In this document: one piece after another, positions 1-11,756 of the stretch
How positions within the stretch are numbered: position 1 is the first letter of the stretch
Layout of the letters: each line of letters begins with the position of its first letter
Program-made: the position numbers and the translations under genes
The notes under the pieces: generated by a model
What the model saw: only the letters and a program-made list of their open reading frames with translations
Database searches by the model: none
What the model was told of the DNA's origin: nothing
Assembly (NCBI GenBank): GCA_025174535.1
Contig: JALBUN010000034.1
Coordinates: forward strand, 102,501 to 166,500
Source: Cantharellus purpuraceus
Taxonomy: Eukaryota; Basidiomycota; Agaricomycetes; Cantharellales; Hydnaceae
Direction of reading: 5' to 3'
DNA length: 64,000 nt

Positions 1-365
1 AATCATTTACATGGATATAATAGGAATGTCTGTATTAATATAATTGGTATTATATAGGGTATTTAGATATACAAATACCAGATGGGGATTAAAGATAGTT
101 CAAATTATGTTACAAGTATTGTATAAGAAAGAATCAATGATATTTGGATGTTCCCTCAAGAGAGTTGCCACCACTAAATAGGGAAAAAAACAGTTATTTT
201 TGAGAATTATGCCAAAATATCAAAATATGTTTTAATCTAGTATATTGTGTAAAATTTGAGAATCATGTTGAAATATGAAAATAAGTTTGAATTGAAGTGT
301 ATTGTATAAAATTTGAGGAAAATAGGTTGTATATACGTATTTGTTGTATTTCTGAACAAGCGTCT
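1..365. other. AT-rich stretch without a recognisable gene
   Basis: Low-GC sequence with short repeated phrases (variants of 'gtataaaatttgag' occur twice). I see no coding frame, LTR terminus or RNA gene in it. Confidence 0.5.
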
Positions 366-1054
366 ATGGCTCCGAAGGTAAATTGACCCTGAGTCACATG
401 AGGACTTCAGTCAGCATCCACAACAAATACTCCTTATTGTCTTAGTGATCTGTCTCCATATGGTATCCCGTTCCAAGAGTATTCGGTCCCTTTACCTGAC
501 ACGATGTAACCTGAGTCGGATTGAAGTGGGAGGATAGGTCAGCGATGGCAACTGAAATTCTACCTCACGTTCGACTCTTCTATCCGTGTTACGATATAGA
601 GGCGAAATGTCAAGGAATGTATATGGTTCAACGGAATTGTGAAAGAATATGGGATCACCAATGGCATAAGAGAGACATGGTGGGGATCTTGGACATTGAA
701 AGAGTTTTGGAAGTATTTTGACACGTGGAGGTGGCTTAACATGCCCATGGAGCTTGGCATATTTTTGATAGTCCTCTGTGTCCAGAGACCAGTGTGACGT
801 ATTATTAGAAGTGATGTTGGAGAGGGGAATAGAATGGGAAGCCATGTGAATGATGATGAAAGGATCAGTGTGAATAGAAGGCTGATAATGATCGATGGCG
901 ATGAAACACGAGTGACAATCAATGGCTAGAATTAGAGACTGAGGTGGAGAGGGAGTTGCGGCGCTATTTAAAAGTTGATATGAAAAGACGCTGGTGGAGT
1001 TGGACTGTCAGAGTGGTTTGATATATGTCCTCAATGCGTCCTGGCTCGTCAGTG
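366..1054. repeat. Terminal 0.7 kb of an insertion element shared with 55.7-56.4 kb
   Basis: From 'ctccgaagg' to 'ctcgtcagtgg' this matches 55,745-56,434 almost base for base. At the right-hand site the same sequence is one end of a 1.4-kb insertion in a copia polyprotein gene. Here it directly abuts a copia gag fragment. I find no long reading frame shared by both copies, so it looks like a non-autonomous or LTR-like element. Its other terminus is absent here. Confidence 0.7.
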
Positions 1055-1056
1055 GT

Positions 1057-1430
1057 TGCATTTTACCACGGCTGCTGCTGCTTCCTCAGTACTCACCAAC
1101 CTAAGAGATTACATGGAAGCAATCTACAGTGACGGTGCACCAACCAAGGATGAATGGACTGTTGGCATTTTGCTACATGCCATGAGCAACAGTGTCTTTG
1201 ACAACCTACGAAAAATCCTTATCGCCTCCTCACTTACACTTACCCCCTCCGACATCATACAACGAATTGAAGCAGAAGCACAAGAATCCCATTATCACGA
1301 GCAGATCAAAAATGAGGACACCCTGCTAGCTGCCAAACAGAAGCAGGCAAAGGGTGCCAACAAATCTCTAAAATGCTCAAACTGTGAGAAAACTGGACAT
1401 TCAATCGAGAAGTGTTGGGAAAAGAGGGGA
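1057..1430 (+). pseudogene. Ty1/copia gag fragment with CCHC zinc knuckle
   Basis: This open stretch encodes the C-terminal half of a copia gag: a helical region followed by one zinc knuckle, C-S-N-C-x4-H-x4-C, at about 1,375-1,416. In a full element it would form the nucleocapsid. The N-terminus is missing, because the reading frame begins at the edge of the upstream repeat. The frame is cut at 1,430 by the start of an LTR, TGTATGGGAAC. The right-hand copia copy (56.4-58.1 kb, opposite strand) carries a similar but not identical knuckle, so two copia lineages may be present. Confidence 0.75.
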
Positions 1431-2838
1431 TGTATGGGAACCACCTTTTCCCTATCAAATTCCATTTATGCAGCACCAATGTGCTATTCTTTGCTTTTCC
1501 ATTCCTAAATATCAGCATATATTTGATGCTTGTACCTGGAATGGACTTATTTAAATATTCTCTATTTTTCCATATTTTTCTGGGAATATTCCATGCAGAA
1601 CTCGGCCCAGAATCATTTATTTCTGCTGTGCTACAGTTGTGGACCCATAGGCGCCCACAAACCTTCACACAGCCAGCTCTCCCCCTTTGGACCAGGCATT
1701 TGGCCTGAATTCAAGCTCAGATGTCTCTGATCAATAAATATTCTGTAACTTGACAACCACAGCCTCTCAGGGCACTATTTTCCATGGAGATCATCACCTG
1801 AGATGTGGCTATCCATGGCTGTCCAAACCAGTGCAGAAAACTGTTGATTATGGGAGAAAGGGGTTAGGAGATAGGGGGAACAGGAGCACATAGGAGGCTC
1901 AGGAGGTTGAGGGGGAGGTACCATAACATTCTAGCTGTTTCCTTCTATTATTAGATAGAACTTTCCAGAACCATTATTCAGCTCCTGATCAGTGTTAATG
2001 CAGTGATCAGAACCTGTGATTGGCTTGGAATATTCTACCCCTTTCTTCCACCTTCCACAACCTTCCAGTAGTTTCCATCTATTAATAGGTAGAATATTCA
2101 GAACCATTAGTCAGCCCCTGTAAATACAATATATAAGGAGGCCATTCTGCCTCTGAAATAAAAACATATTCAACATATCCTACCCATCTTCTGCACACCA
2201 GTGTGACTAGAGTGACATACAGTGTCATCCTCTATCTCAGTAACTGTTGATTTCCAGTTCAAGGATCTTTTACAGTTGTGTAACTGTACTTGATTGCACT
2301 CGAAGTAGTGATATTCCTGCTTGGGGCGTGAGTGTAGTATCTGCCTCACGTGACTACAAATCTACAGGGTGAGATTGTCTGTCAATAGTCCTGCCATTAG
2401 TGCTCTTTGTTTAAGTTACTAGTGTGTACTGCCTTTGCAGAGCATTAGAAGCTTGAACTTGTGTGAAGCAGTTGCTAGACTACTTCACACATTGCTGTTA
2501 CCCACTTCTGAGTGCCACTGGTTGGACGGTTGGATTCATCCACCTACTTCCTTTAGCCTCTAAGTGCATTCCCCTCATTTTGGAATATCTGGATCCCTAA
2601 GTGTCCATGAACTCTAGACTCTGGAAGTCTTATTCATTTCTTGCTGCTAAGAAACGTATTACTTTTCTGCGTATAGTCTGCATTGACCAATACAAAGGAT
2701 TGTAACCAAAGTACAAACGTTAAATTGTTTCTGGAGTTGTGCTGCAGCAGGGTTTGATATTCTTCTCAGCTGTTCATTCACGGAATTGTGGTGATTTAGA
2801 GTTTGCCCTAACACCATAATTTTGCGGGTTCCAAAACA
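1431..2838 (+). mobile_element. LTR, family A (TGTATGGGAAC...CCAAAACA), solo
   Basis: Family A LTRs begin TGTATGGGAAC and end CCAAAACA, with TG...CA termini. The orientation is set by a TATATAAGG box near 2,130 followed by an AATAAA near 2,157. This copy interrupts the copia gag. Its flanks (GGGGA and GTCGG) do not match, so it has been rearranged since insertion. A stretch near 1,850-1,915 resembles the interior of the copia LTR at 13.6 kb, so the copy is mosaic. It lacks the TGACTC array of other copies. Confidence 0.8.
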
Positions 2839-3150
2839 GTCGGCCTCGGAGACCCATCACCAGAGTAATTATTATTAGATTTCAAATATGTATTTAAGTT
2901 GCCCAACTGGGGACTTCATTCCCCAGTTTGAATATTGAATCACGCCTAGTTCCTAAGTCCAATCCTAACTCTCTAAGTCGTACTCTGTCTCCGAAATCTC
3001 AGACACCGGTATTAGTGAGGGCGCAGCACAGAAGCTGAAGCCAAGTCCATTCCAACCCCCATGACATACCTGACTCCTCTGACTCTGACCAAACCTCCGA
3101 CCAAACCTCTGACCCAATCTCCGACCCCCAATCAGACCTAGTGCATAACA
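2839..3150 (+). mobile_element. LTR, family C, 3' part only
   Basis: Matches the right half of the complete family C LTRs at 16.3 and 59.4 kb, and ends 'ctagtgcataaca'. The element's 12-bp minisatellite is replaced here by short, degenerate C-rich units (about 3,075-3,130). The first half of the LTR is missing, and it is fused directly to the end of the family A LTR. Confidence 0.7.
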
Positions 3151-3793
3151 AGCAGGCAAACCTGTTATTTACTTTCCAGATGTCATTGTCTGCTTACATG
3201 TTGTCCCACAGTACAAGCACATCAATGACTTGGCATCCATAGTCTTTACACAACATCGGTGGATGGGCTGGCACTCCTTGTCACCATCAGCATTGCCCTC
3301 ACCCTCACTCCCATCATATTTGGAGGGAGGGGTGCTCATGCACATCACTAGATGGCCCACCTCTGGCACCTCATCCAGCTTGATGCTCCTCCCTGCCTGA
3401 ACCTGCTCCAGCTCCACCCCAGTCTCACTTCCACCATATTTGGAGGGAGGTGTGCTCATCAGCATCACCTGACCGGATGGGCCTGCCTCCGATGCATTGT
3501 CCTGCTTGGCACTCCTCCCTTCCAGATGCAGCTCTGCCCTGATCTCACTCCTGCCATACTTGTGGGGGGTGTGCTCATTCTTGACTTAGAAGAGCTCTCC
3601 ACAATCTGTCCTTGTGCCCCCCCAGATGAGGTTCACTCCCCATCACACTTGTGCAAACCAAGCAAATGTCTCCATCATTTCTGGGTCAAGGGGCCTGCCT
3701 CTGAGTTGTGGGCCTTTTCAGGACCCAATTGTAAGTGCCCAGGGTACTTACTTATTGTAGTATGTAGTCATAATTAATGTATACAGCATCCCA
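3151..3793. other. Unassigned stretch with a duplicated peptide frame on the minus strand
   Basis: The minus strand is open from 3,468 to 3,169 and encodes two imperfect copies of a motif beginning M-S-T-P-P-S-K-Y, followed by a C-x2-C pair. The plus strand is also open over much of this region. I cannot assign it to a family. Its position next to gypsy coding sequence makes an element fragment more likely than a host gene. Confidence 0.35.
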
Positions 3794-5835
3794 TTAAGGA
3801 ATGGTGTCTTCTTGGTAGATATATGTGCCCATAGGGTGCATATGTATATTTATTATGTAAGCCAGTAGACCCAAGTACACATGTGGGTCCACAGGTAGAA
3901 AAAAAAACTTAACCATGCTGTATAACACATTGCCCAACCAATATACTTGGTTGAGTTCTGTGCAATGGTGTGAACTAAGACACACATTTACACTTTTTTG
4001 AACTTCCAAAGGAAGAATCAATTGATTCTTCCTCATTATTGAAGTTTTCTAGTCAATACTAGAAAACCAGCAGTTGCTGGTGTACAGATGTATACCAACC
4101 CCCCCAGTCACTCATAGAAGTGAGCAACTAGTAAACTAACTTAGTTAGTCTACAAAGATAGAAGAAAGAAAGGAGTCATCATAATGATGACTCACAGTAG
4201 AGTGAGTCATACTGGCAGCACCCAGGACATCATAAATGATGAACGGCAGCACATAGCTAGCAGCAGAAGCTCCCATGAAGGGGAGCTAGACCCTAGAGAA
4301 GTCACAGGGACTTCTTGTAAGGAAGACTCTAGAAGAGAGTCACCATGATTGCGAGACCACACAGACAATCAGAAAATAGATCATCTGTCAAACAAGAACC
4401 CTTCATCGAGTGGTTCTTTGATTAGAGAAGAAAGGAGGAGAGTCATCAACTGTCTCCAATGTTCCTAAAGGAAAGGAACATGCTCAATATATGAGCACAA
4501 GTAGAAGTAGAAGTAGCAATACTTCTACTAGGGAATCACACAGCATGGAGTGGCATGAAACCCACAGGTCAATTGCAAGATTGACTGAACAACTCATGCA
4601 TAATCAACATGAGATGAAGAGCATAGTGAAGCTAGTGCTCAGGCAGCCAAGATAGCTGCCAAAGCAGGGCATGCTGCCACTACTATGGGGCAGCAAATTG
4701 CAGAGCTAGGAACAATGTTAAAATTGCTCCAAGAAAACTCTGAGTGATGCAAGTCATGTCACCAAAGATCAGATTCTCGACAAGAATCTGAATCCAGAGA
4801 GTCTGGATCTCCCTGGGGTGAGGGGATCCAACCAAATGATCAAATTCCCCCAATGGAGGGAATTAGAGACCCAGTAATCCCTGTGAGACAAGGATTACTG
4901 ATCCAGATTGAAAAGGAAACTCCTCAATCTATGGCAAAGGAGCTTGATCAAGAGATCAAGCTATGGAAACAATGAGAAGTTGAGGCTTCTTGTAAACACA
5001 GCTTAGCCCTCAAACAGAAGGCTAAACATGCAGAGCAGGAGCTTGGCCAGCTGTTTAGAGAGCAGTGGCCCCAGCAAGAGCTCAATGTGGCTGTCAATTT
5101 AAACTGACAGTTGTGACATGTGCTGAACAGTTACCAGCATGTATGGGCAGTGAGCCTTTCAGGAGACACCTACCATGAGCAATGAGATACCCAATGGGTA
5201 CCTCAAGAAGATGTTCCCCATAACAGGGAACAATCAGTGCCATTGACCCTAGAAGGTCAAGGCATACCAGATCAATTGGACACAATTGATCCTATCAACA
5301 GCATTACTCACATGGTGCAAGTAGCCATAGTTGATAATAGAGATACAGACCCAGAGAAGTCTGTACTTGCCAAGGTGGGCATTAAGGTATTGCCTCCTGA
5401 GCAATATGCAGGAGGTGCAGATCTCAAAGAGTTCTAGATCTTTGTAGCAGGTATGCTATGATGGCTGAAGATGAATAATCTCTAGGGCTATCAAGTACAA
5501 AGTTTCAGCTATTGTACTTAGGCACTCACCTTAAAGGTGAGGCCCAGGAATGGCCCTACAGGAATGTAGAACATTACAACAGGGCAGTCCAAGACTGGAC
5601 CCTGGAAACTGCAATCCAAGGGTTGCAGTGTAGATTCCTACACACCCTGATGCATCATCATGTGTCAAATAAATTTGACTCTGTAATACAGGGTCAAAGG
5701 ACCATTCACAAATTAATGAATGACCTAGATAAGTATGTGGGCCACATAATAATGCTGCTGGATGCATACACATACAGGAAGAGGTTTGTAACTGCAATGC
5801 ATGAACCTCTGAGACAAGAAGTCCTCAAGAAGGGC
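3794..5835 (+). pseudogene. Ty3/gypsy gag, upstream part, decayed and hairpin-rich
   Basis: The stretch 5,237-5,835 encodes, with scattered stop codons, the retrotransposon gag domain typical of basidiomycete gypsy elements. Landmarks are L-P-P-E-Q-Y-A-G-G near 5,390, L-Y-L-G-T-H-L-K-G-E-A-Q-E-W near 5,515, and an L-M-N-D-L-D-K-Y helix near 5,715. In an active element this protein would form the capsid. The upstream 1.4 kb is likely the gag N-terminus or leader and has several stops. CpG is strongly depleted. Almost every 20-50 bases hold a short inverted repeat (see findings). The gag frame breaks after L-K-K-G at 5,835 and resumes at 11,757. Confidence 0.75.
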
Positions 5836-7418
5836 TTCCCAGGTGCAAACGGCCAAGGACATACACCATGAACTCCCCTTCCTCACCACGGACCTCCCTT
5901 AGACATCCACTAACCCTATCACATGCCATACAAACATAGATACATACCGTAATACCTCAGTGCTCCACTCTCGAACTATCCTTAGCATGCCATTCTCCTT
6001 TCTCCTACCATCATCTTAGAAGCCAGTTGTTGTACAAACCCGCAGCTTTCAATTTGATCTGGTTGTTGGTGGACTGAAGCCTCGCGCTTAGTTGTTAAAA
6101 ATCCTTAAGACCTTACCCTCTTCATTTTTGCCTCCAGCTTTCTATTTCATCTTCTTCACCCCTATCCAACTCGTGCATGGGACTCAAGTTGATCTGGTTG
6201 ATGGGTGAACTGAAGCCTCACGCTCAGTTGCAAAATCATTCACCTCATCCTCCTGGTTTTCTTTTTGCAGCCGGCTTTCAATTTCTTCACCCCCAGATGT
6301 GATGATAACCAAGTCCCCCCCGGCCATCTATAGTGCATCCCTTGCATATCAGCCATCACTGCTTCCACACCTATTGCCTAGGTACACCAATGGCACTTGG
6401 AATAGTCCATCCTGGAAGTCCCGCTGCTGAGGGTTCCTCAGCAACCCCTGCTAGATGTCGCTTTCGACTGTGCAGGGGTGGCCACCATACATATGGCCTG
6501 GGCTGCTTGATTTACCTCTGCAACTGTCAATGCAGGGTTAGGGGGTTTTCAATAATAAAACCATTGAGAACATTAAACGAATGATAGTTTGGTCGGAATC
6601 GCAAGCTTCAGCAAGGAGGTTAATGACATAGCGAGCAATCGAGAAAGAACATGGTCGTTCTTGCCCATTGTTACTGCATGCCGTGGTACGAAGTCTGCAA
6701 GTTTCACACTGTCCCTGGAAACACTAAACACGGAGGAGTTTATAAAGTCTACTGAACAAGTACCTAGTTGGCTTGCAGCAATCCATGACATACTCCGTGT
6801 GACAAACTTGCCAGTAGAATTTCACCGTCAGGTCCGCGTGAGTCATCTAAAGTAATGATTCAACCGCATTTTCCCGGTGTTTGCCATGTCAGGATACCGG
6901 TTTGTGTCATAATACACTGGAGGGATTTGGGTGTCACCCCAGATCGATGTACATGCATGTTCGCTTTGGTACAGTGCCTCTTGACGCCCATTGATGTACC
7001 TTCGGCCTATATTTAAGACCTTAAATCACGCCATCCGTGAATGCTCACCCGGCATTGAGATCGATAAGGTCTTTCAGTGCAGGCCGTTGCTTCACGTCCA
7101 AGTTGGCATGCAATGCAAGCGCGACTTGCATCTGCTGACGCCTTGCTTCATTCTATCTGTACTCTTCAGCATCGTTTCGCTCCATCTCACTGTTGTCTCG
7201 ACCCTGCGTAAAACCATACCAGTTCAAGTATGAGTCTACCCAGAGTCATGCTCGACAGTGAGGTCACACGCGAAGTGTTGATGTCACGTCCTTGAGTTTG
7301 AAAAGGACGATTGGGAACGATTGTATCATGGAGTGGAGCATTCTTTTGAAATGATTTGCGAACAGGTGCGATGGACTTGAGGTGAGGCTCTGGTAAAGTA
7401 GTGAATTCATTCTGTGAA
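5836..7418. other. Left part of the block that splits gypsy gag; no gene resolved
   Basis: Sequence composition changes abruptly at 5,836: hairpins end and CpG returns. Around 6,040-6,300 there are imperfect tandem units of about 140 bp, each with 'gatctggttg' and 'actgaagcctc'. Short open frames occur at 6,589-6,855 and 6,991-7,233, but I recognise no product and see no supporting splice pattern. Confidence 0.4.
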
Positions 7419-9190
7419 CTACCTCACTGCTTCCCCTGACCGCCTCCAGACCACTAACTCCCTCGTCGGAGACTCAGCAGCTCGTCCCGTCATATCACTA
7501 TCGCTATACTCGACAGTGACAGTCTGAGAGACTCTAATGTTGATGTTTGTTCGTTGAGGGAACTCAGTCATTACTATCGTCGACGGGGGATTGAAATCAC
7601 GATCCCCCGACGTTCTCGTCGATAGCCCGAGTCCAGCCTGTTCGCATTTAGCATCCCTTATACAATTTATACAGATACATACGTACCCTAACGATAATCA
7701 TCGAAAACGTGATCCCCTAAAAAGTAGTCAACAACTAAGAGTCAGCAAGCACCCTGTCGACTAACAAACACATACAATAATTGGGACCAATATATCAAAT
7801 CCTAGCGGGCAGTTACTCATCATCAGACAAATGCATCTGGAAAGCGAAAAGAAGGCCATTTCATACCGATATATTGCACGTCACTGTATGCCAGGTACGT
7901 TGCAAGCGATACCACAAGCGCTGTCGAATAAATTGCGCCACTCTCCAGCATAATCGCAATCACGGGCCACAGCGAGCGGCCCCTGTTCTCAGGCGCAATG
8001 CTGACATGTGCCCGCCAGATCCTGTACCTATAGCCCGTGTCCTGTTAACATAGGTCGACAGAGGTGGGAGTAATGTTACATACACGATCATGAAGGTGTC
8101 GTAGAGGTTCTGTACCAACGACGACACGAAGAACGCGGCTGCGCAGCCGGCCAGACTGGGCGAAAAGACCTGCCAGATCGTTGGTGTTTGATTCAGAAAT
8201 GCCTGGTAGTCAGACTCACCCCTGAAGTTGTTCTGCTATTGATCACCTCGATCGCGATGCCTGACGCTAGAGCAGTCGCAAAGGGTGAAAGGTTAAAAAT
8301 AATAATACCAATACAGGTTGCACGTACTGATACCGCCACACAGCAGGACCATAGGTGCGACAATTGTCCTTCTATTGTGACCTGAAGCGACATTAGTACG
8401 CGACAGAGTGGATGTCATCCAGGAGACACACCCCAGACTATGTACAGTCTGTATATCTGTATATCGCAAGTAAGTGCTTCAACTTCCAAACACGAGTTAT
8501 CAAGTGACGCACAGACAATGAATCGGCAACAGCTGTCAGAGTGATATACACTCCAATACGTGTCACCTGCAACTCGTGTCGCACAACAGTCCCTAAAGCA
8601 GCCAGAAGGAGGCATACCTGTTTCCTATGAGAGGGCTGCGCGTGAGTTGCGATTGAGGGACGGCTAAATGTGGGACATACCAGTTATTCGTCGACGAAAA
8701 GTAGGTGGGGCAGCCGTTGGAGTCCTGCGAACACTTTGGCAGCGAACCAATAAAACGCTCTGAGATAAATGTGAGTTTCCACTGAGTGAAATGCCAATAT
8801 GTGGCGTACCCATAGCCATACTGAGACTTAGAGAGTAGTGGATAACAATGAATATCCACTGAAAGCAAAAGACTGAACAACTGGACGACAGTTGAACAAC
8901 ACCTCAGAACCTACCATCACGACTGCCATTATAAGAAAAGGGCGGTTGACACCCTCTGAACGCCGTCTTAAGACATGTAAGCTATGAATGTCTACAGCCG
9001 TGAAGATGTAGTGGCTCACCCGTAAAGTATGTAGTAAGAGCAAATCAGGAACATCGCCTGCATGTGCGCAAGGTGTCAGTGGAACAGGACATGTGTCATT
9101 GATGTCATAATCCATGCTTGCCTGATACGCTCCAAACAGAGCAGACTGGAATACGAATCCGATTGTTACGGCGATGGAAACATTCATCAT
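7419..9190 (-). CDS. Multi-pass integral membrane protein, 15 exons, 332 aa
   Basis: This resembles the large family of about seven-segment membrane proteins found in mushroom genomes, usually annotated as hypothetical (DUF6533/DUF6534-like). Exons, 5' to 3' on the minus strand: 9190-9122, 9057-9020, 8981-8915, 8858-8810, 8759-8681, 8624-8618, 8566-8513, 8456-8432, 8381-8334, 8260-8220, 8169-8084, 8027-7867, 7801-7776, 7716-7687, 7637-7419. All junction phases agree and total 999 nt. Visible family marks are I-Y-R-L-Y-I-V-W-G after the third hydrophobic segment, Y-R-I-W-R, then E-S-G-A-I-Y-S in the sixth, and L-V-P-I-I-G-I-T-F-S near the seventh. A polar Ser/Thr-rich tail of about 70 residues follows and is probably cytoplasmic. 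Exon 6 is only 7 nt, and the first intron has a GC donor. Function is unknown. The gene appears intact although it lies inside a split gypsy gag. Confidence 0.8.
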
Positions 9191-11756
9191 TGTGATTTGA
9201 GAGAGGCACAGAGGGAAGGGAGTGAGTTCAATGGACTCGGACCCTCATTTTCTCCACAGCTCAGCACTTATATAGCATTGCAGAGGCGGATTCCTGGGCT
9301 ATTTCCCATGTCCTGAGAGTGTCCTCGGATCTTCACAGCGTTCTAGAAGCTGGAAATCAATGTACGAAGCACGAAGCATAAGCAATTTCTGATTGCGCTC
9401 ACCTCGGCTCGGTTGTGTTTCCATTGCTAACCAATGCGATTGGCGTGTACGAGCAAGCAAATACAAACTCCAGCCGAGAAAATACAAGGTACACACCCGA
9501 CAAAAATCCGAAAACGTGTTCTATAGACCTGCTGCAGTTTATGCCTCAGGCATACAGGGCACTCGAGCTTCAACTCTGTGCTCCTCCCACTTTTACGAGG
9601 ACCATGCAGCGCAATCCTAACACTATATTGATGTCTCCCACGAACCTAGCACCCTCTTTCCAGATAAATACCGGGCCTCCCCGCTCGACTCGGAGCGACC
9701 CACACACTAGGGTCCAAAGAGAATTGTCGCAATGCCATAGGTAATATATCGAGGAAGTTACATTCACCCGGAAGGACAAGAGGAGATAACAGGCCTTAAT
9801 GTGGTTGGCATCAGAAAGTGGCTGATTTCCAGAAAGAACACAAAAGGCATTGAACAATATAACTTGCCTTTTCGAATACCGCATTAGAAGTCCTGTGTCT
9901 ATTCGCTTCGTGGCCCTTGATTACAGTCACAAATGTTGCGATCTGGGAATGAATCTTTGCTTAGTAGGAACAGTGTGCCACCAGGACTTACCCGCTGTAC
10001 AGAGAACCACAGAACGGAAAGTCACCAACCTGGCTGACAGGCTGTGACTTCGAGGACAGCGAATGATTCGCGAAGATATCTCGCGGCGTAAACATCCCCT
10101 AGTCAAAAGCACTGCACCGACTGCGGTGGGCTAATTGTTGTGGAATATTTGGCAACCAGCAGTGGAGCGTTGGTAGATCCACACTGGTGACCATTACATC
10201 GTGCTGTATCGTTCTTCCGCGATACATCAGTGAGCACATTCTTGAAGCTTGAAAGCCGGTTGACACCATGTTGTGTTTCGCCCAGGACCCTCGTCGTATA
10301 CTAAGAGGAAGGAAGAGCCCTACAACCAATGTAGTGAGAGTCTCATATATCGCTCCTATTAATTGCGTTGATTTGCTTTAAAAATATTGCCACCAACTTC
10401 AGAGAAGCTACAGTAGTAGTGGTATATATCCTGAAGAGAAGCAATGAAGGTGCATGCGCCTGCTGCATTAGGTCTTCAGAGAAGCTTCCCTACGCAGAGA
10501 AAAGTGTACGCTGTAGCATGAGGAGCACTGGTTGTACTAGAATAGCAGCGGTAAGCAAACACATTCCTGTCTTACAGAACACGGGCTTGGAAGGAATGAC
10601 GTAAATCAAGCTGGCACTACGTAGTTCGCCCAGCAAGTTGGTTAGGTTAAGCGATGCGACGTTGTGGGACCATGCGGAACGAATTCCAAGACCATCAACT
10701 TTCATAGTAGTCGCTATAGATTATGCGCGGTGCCTGCACTTTGTTCCCACGCGAGATCAGCGTGGGTGGGTCCGTGAATCAGCAAAGAGTCATGATCACG
10801 GACAGTGTGCATATTGAATTCCTGCAATTTCCCGCTGCAGATGTGGAGTCTGCCCGCTTCCCTACGCATCACTTGATAATTACCTTGGCAAAAATTCATT
10901 TTGCTGTGCAAGACACCACAAACCGGGCATCTGCATTCGCCAATCTTTCGGCACCCACCATGACATCACGAAGCTCGGGGACAATATAGACATCGTGGCG
11001 TGCTTGTATCCACCATCCCTGAGGCCTGATATCCCCCAAGGCTCTCTCGCTTTCAAAGGACTCATCAATGACTTCGGCGTTGGCTCGCAAGGTGATTGGC
11101 GTGCTTTGTTAACTCAGTCTAAACCATCCACTTTAGGCGGGACTTTCCCTGTTCGAAAAGCATCTCAAGAATTACGAGCCGGAGGACCCTGTGTATGAGA
11201 CATACACGGACAGTAAGGGCAAGACGCGTCGGCGTAAGGTGTGTTGTAACTTGTAATTCGGTGGTTGCACAAAAGGGTGCTGAGACACGTGTAGAGGGGG
11301 CTGCCACCTGGTCTCTCAGCGCGGGATGCCAAAGTCCTACGAAAGGTGAAGAGATGGGCACGTCGCCTTGATAGGAGCTTTTCACTCTATGGTGTGCAAT
11401 TTTGGTGGACATTCATTATCGGCGAGGGTTCTCATGACGTTTATGTATTCTCGAGTTCATTGACAGTGCCCTAGGGTTAATTCCTGTCGTTGGTGATGGA
11501 GTCAACGCCGGATTGAATTATGTGCTTGTTGTGAGGAAAGCCAGGGAAGCAGAGTGCGCTCGTTCTTTGAGTTTACCCGTCATGCATAATCCTCATTGAT
11601 GAATAGGATTCCTGGGTGGTTGGAGCGCCGTATGCTAATGAACAACGCCGTGTCGATGGGAGTAGGGTAACTATCATCGCTTATTATTTTAAATTCGAAT
11701 CAGCTCATTGCAACGGTTGGTGGTAGGTTGATCCCATTGGTTGGAGATATCCTGGC
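9191..11756. other. Right part of the inserted block; no gene resolved
   Basis: 2.5 kb with normal CpG content and many short open frames, but no recognisable product. The minus strand at 10,490-11,090 has frames that look more protein-like than their surroundings, for example E-L-R-D-V-M-V-G-A-E-R near 10,960. They could be a decayed gene. I could not join them with convincing splice sites. Confidence 0.35.

Noticed and set aside
9393..9744. Plus-strand open frames as a gene
   Set aside because: No family motif and no coherent splice pattern; they lie upstream of a well-supported minus-strand gene.
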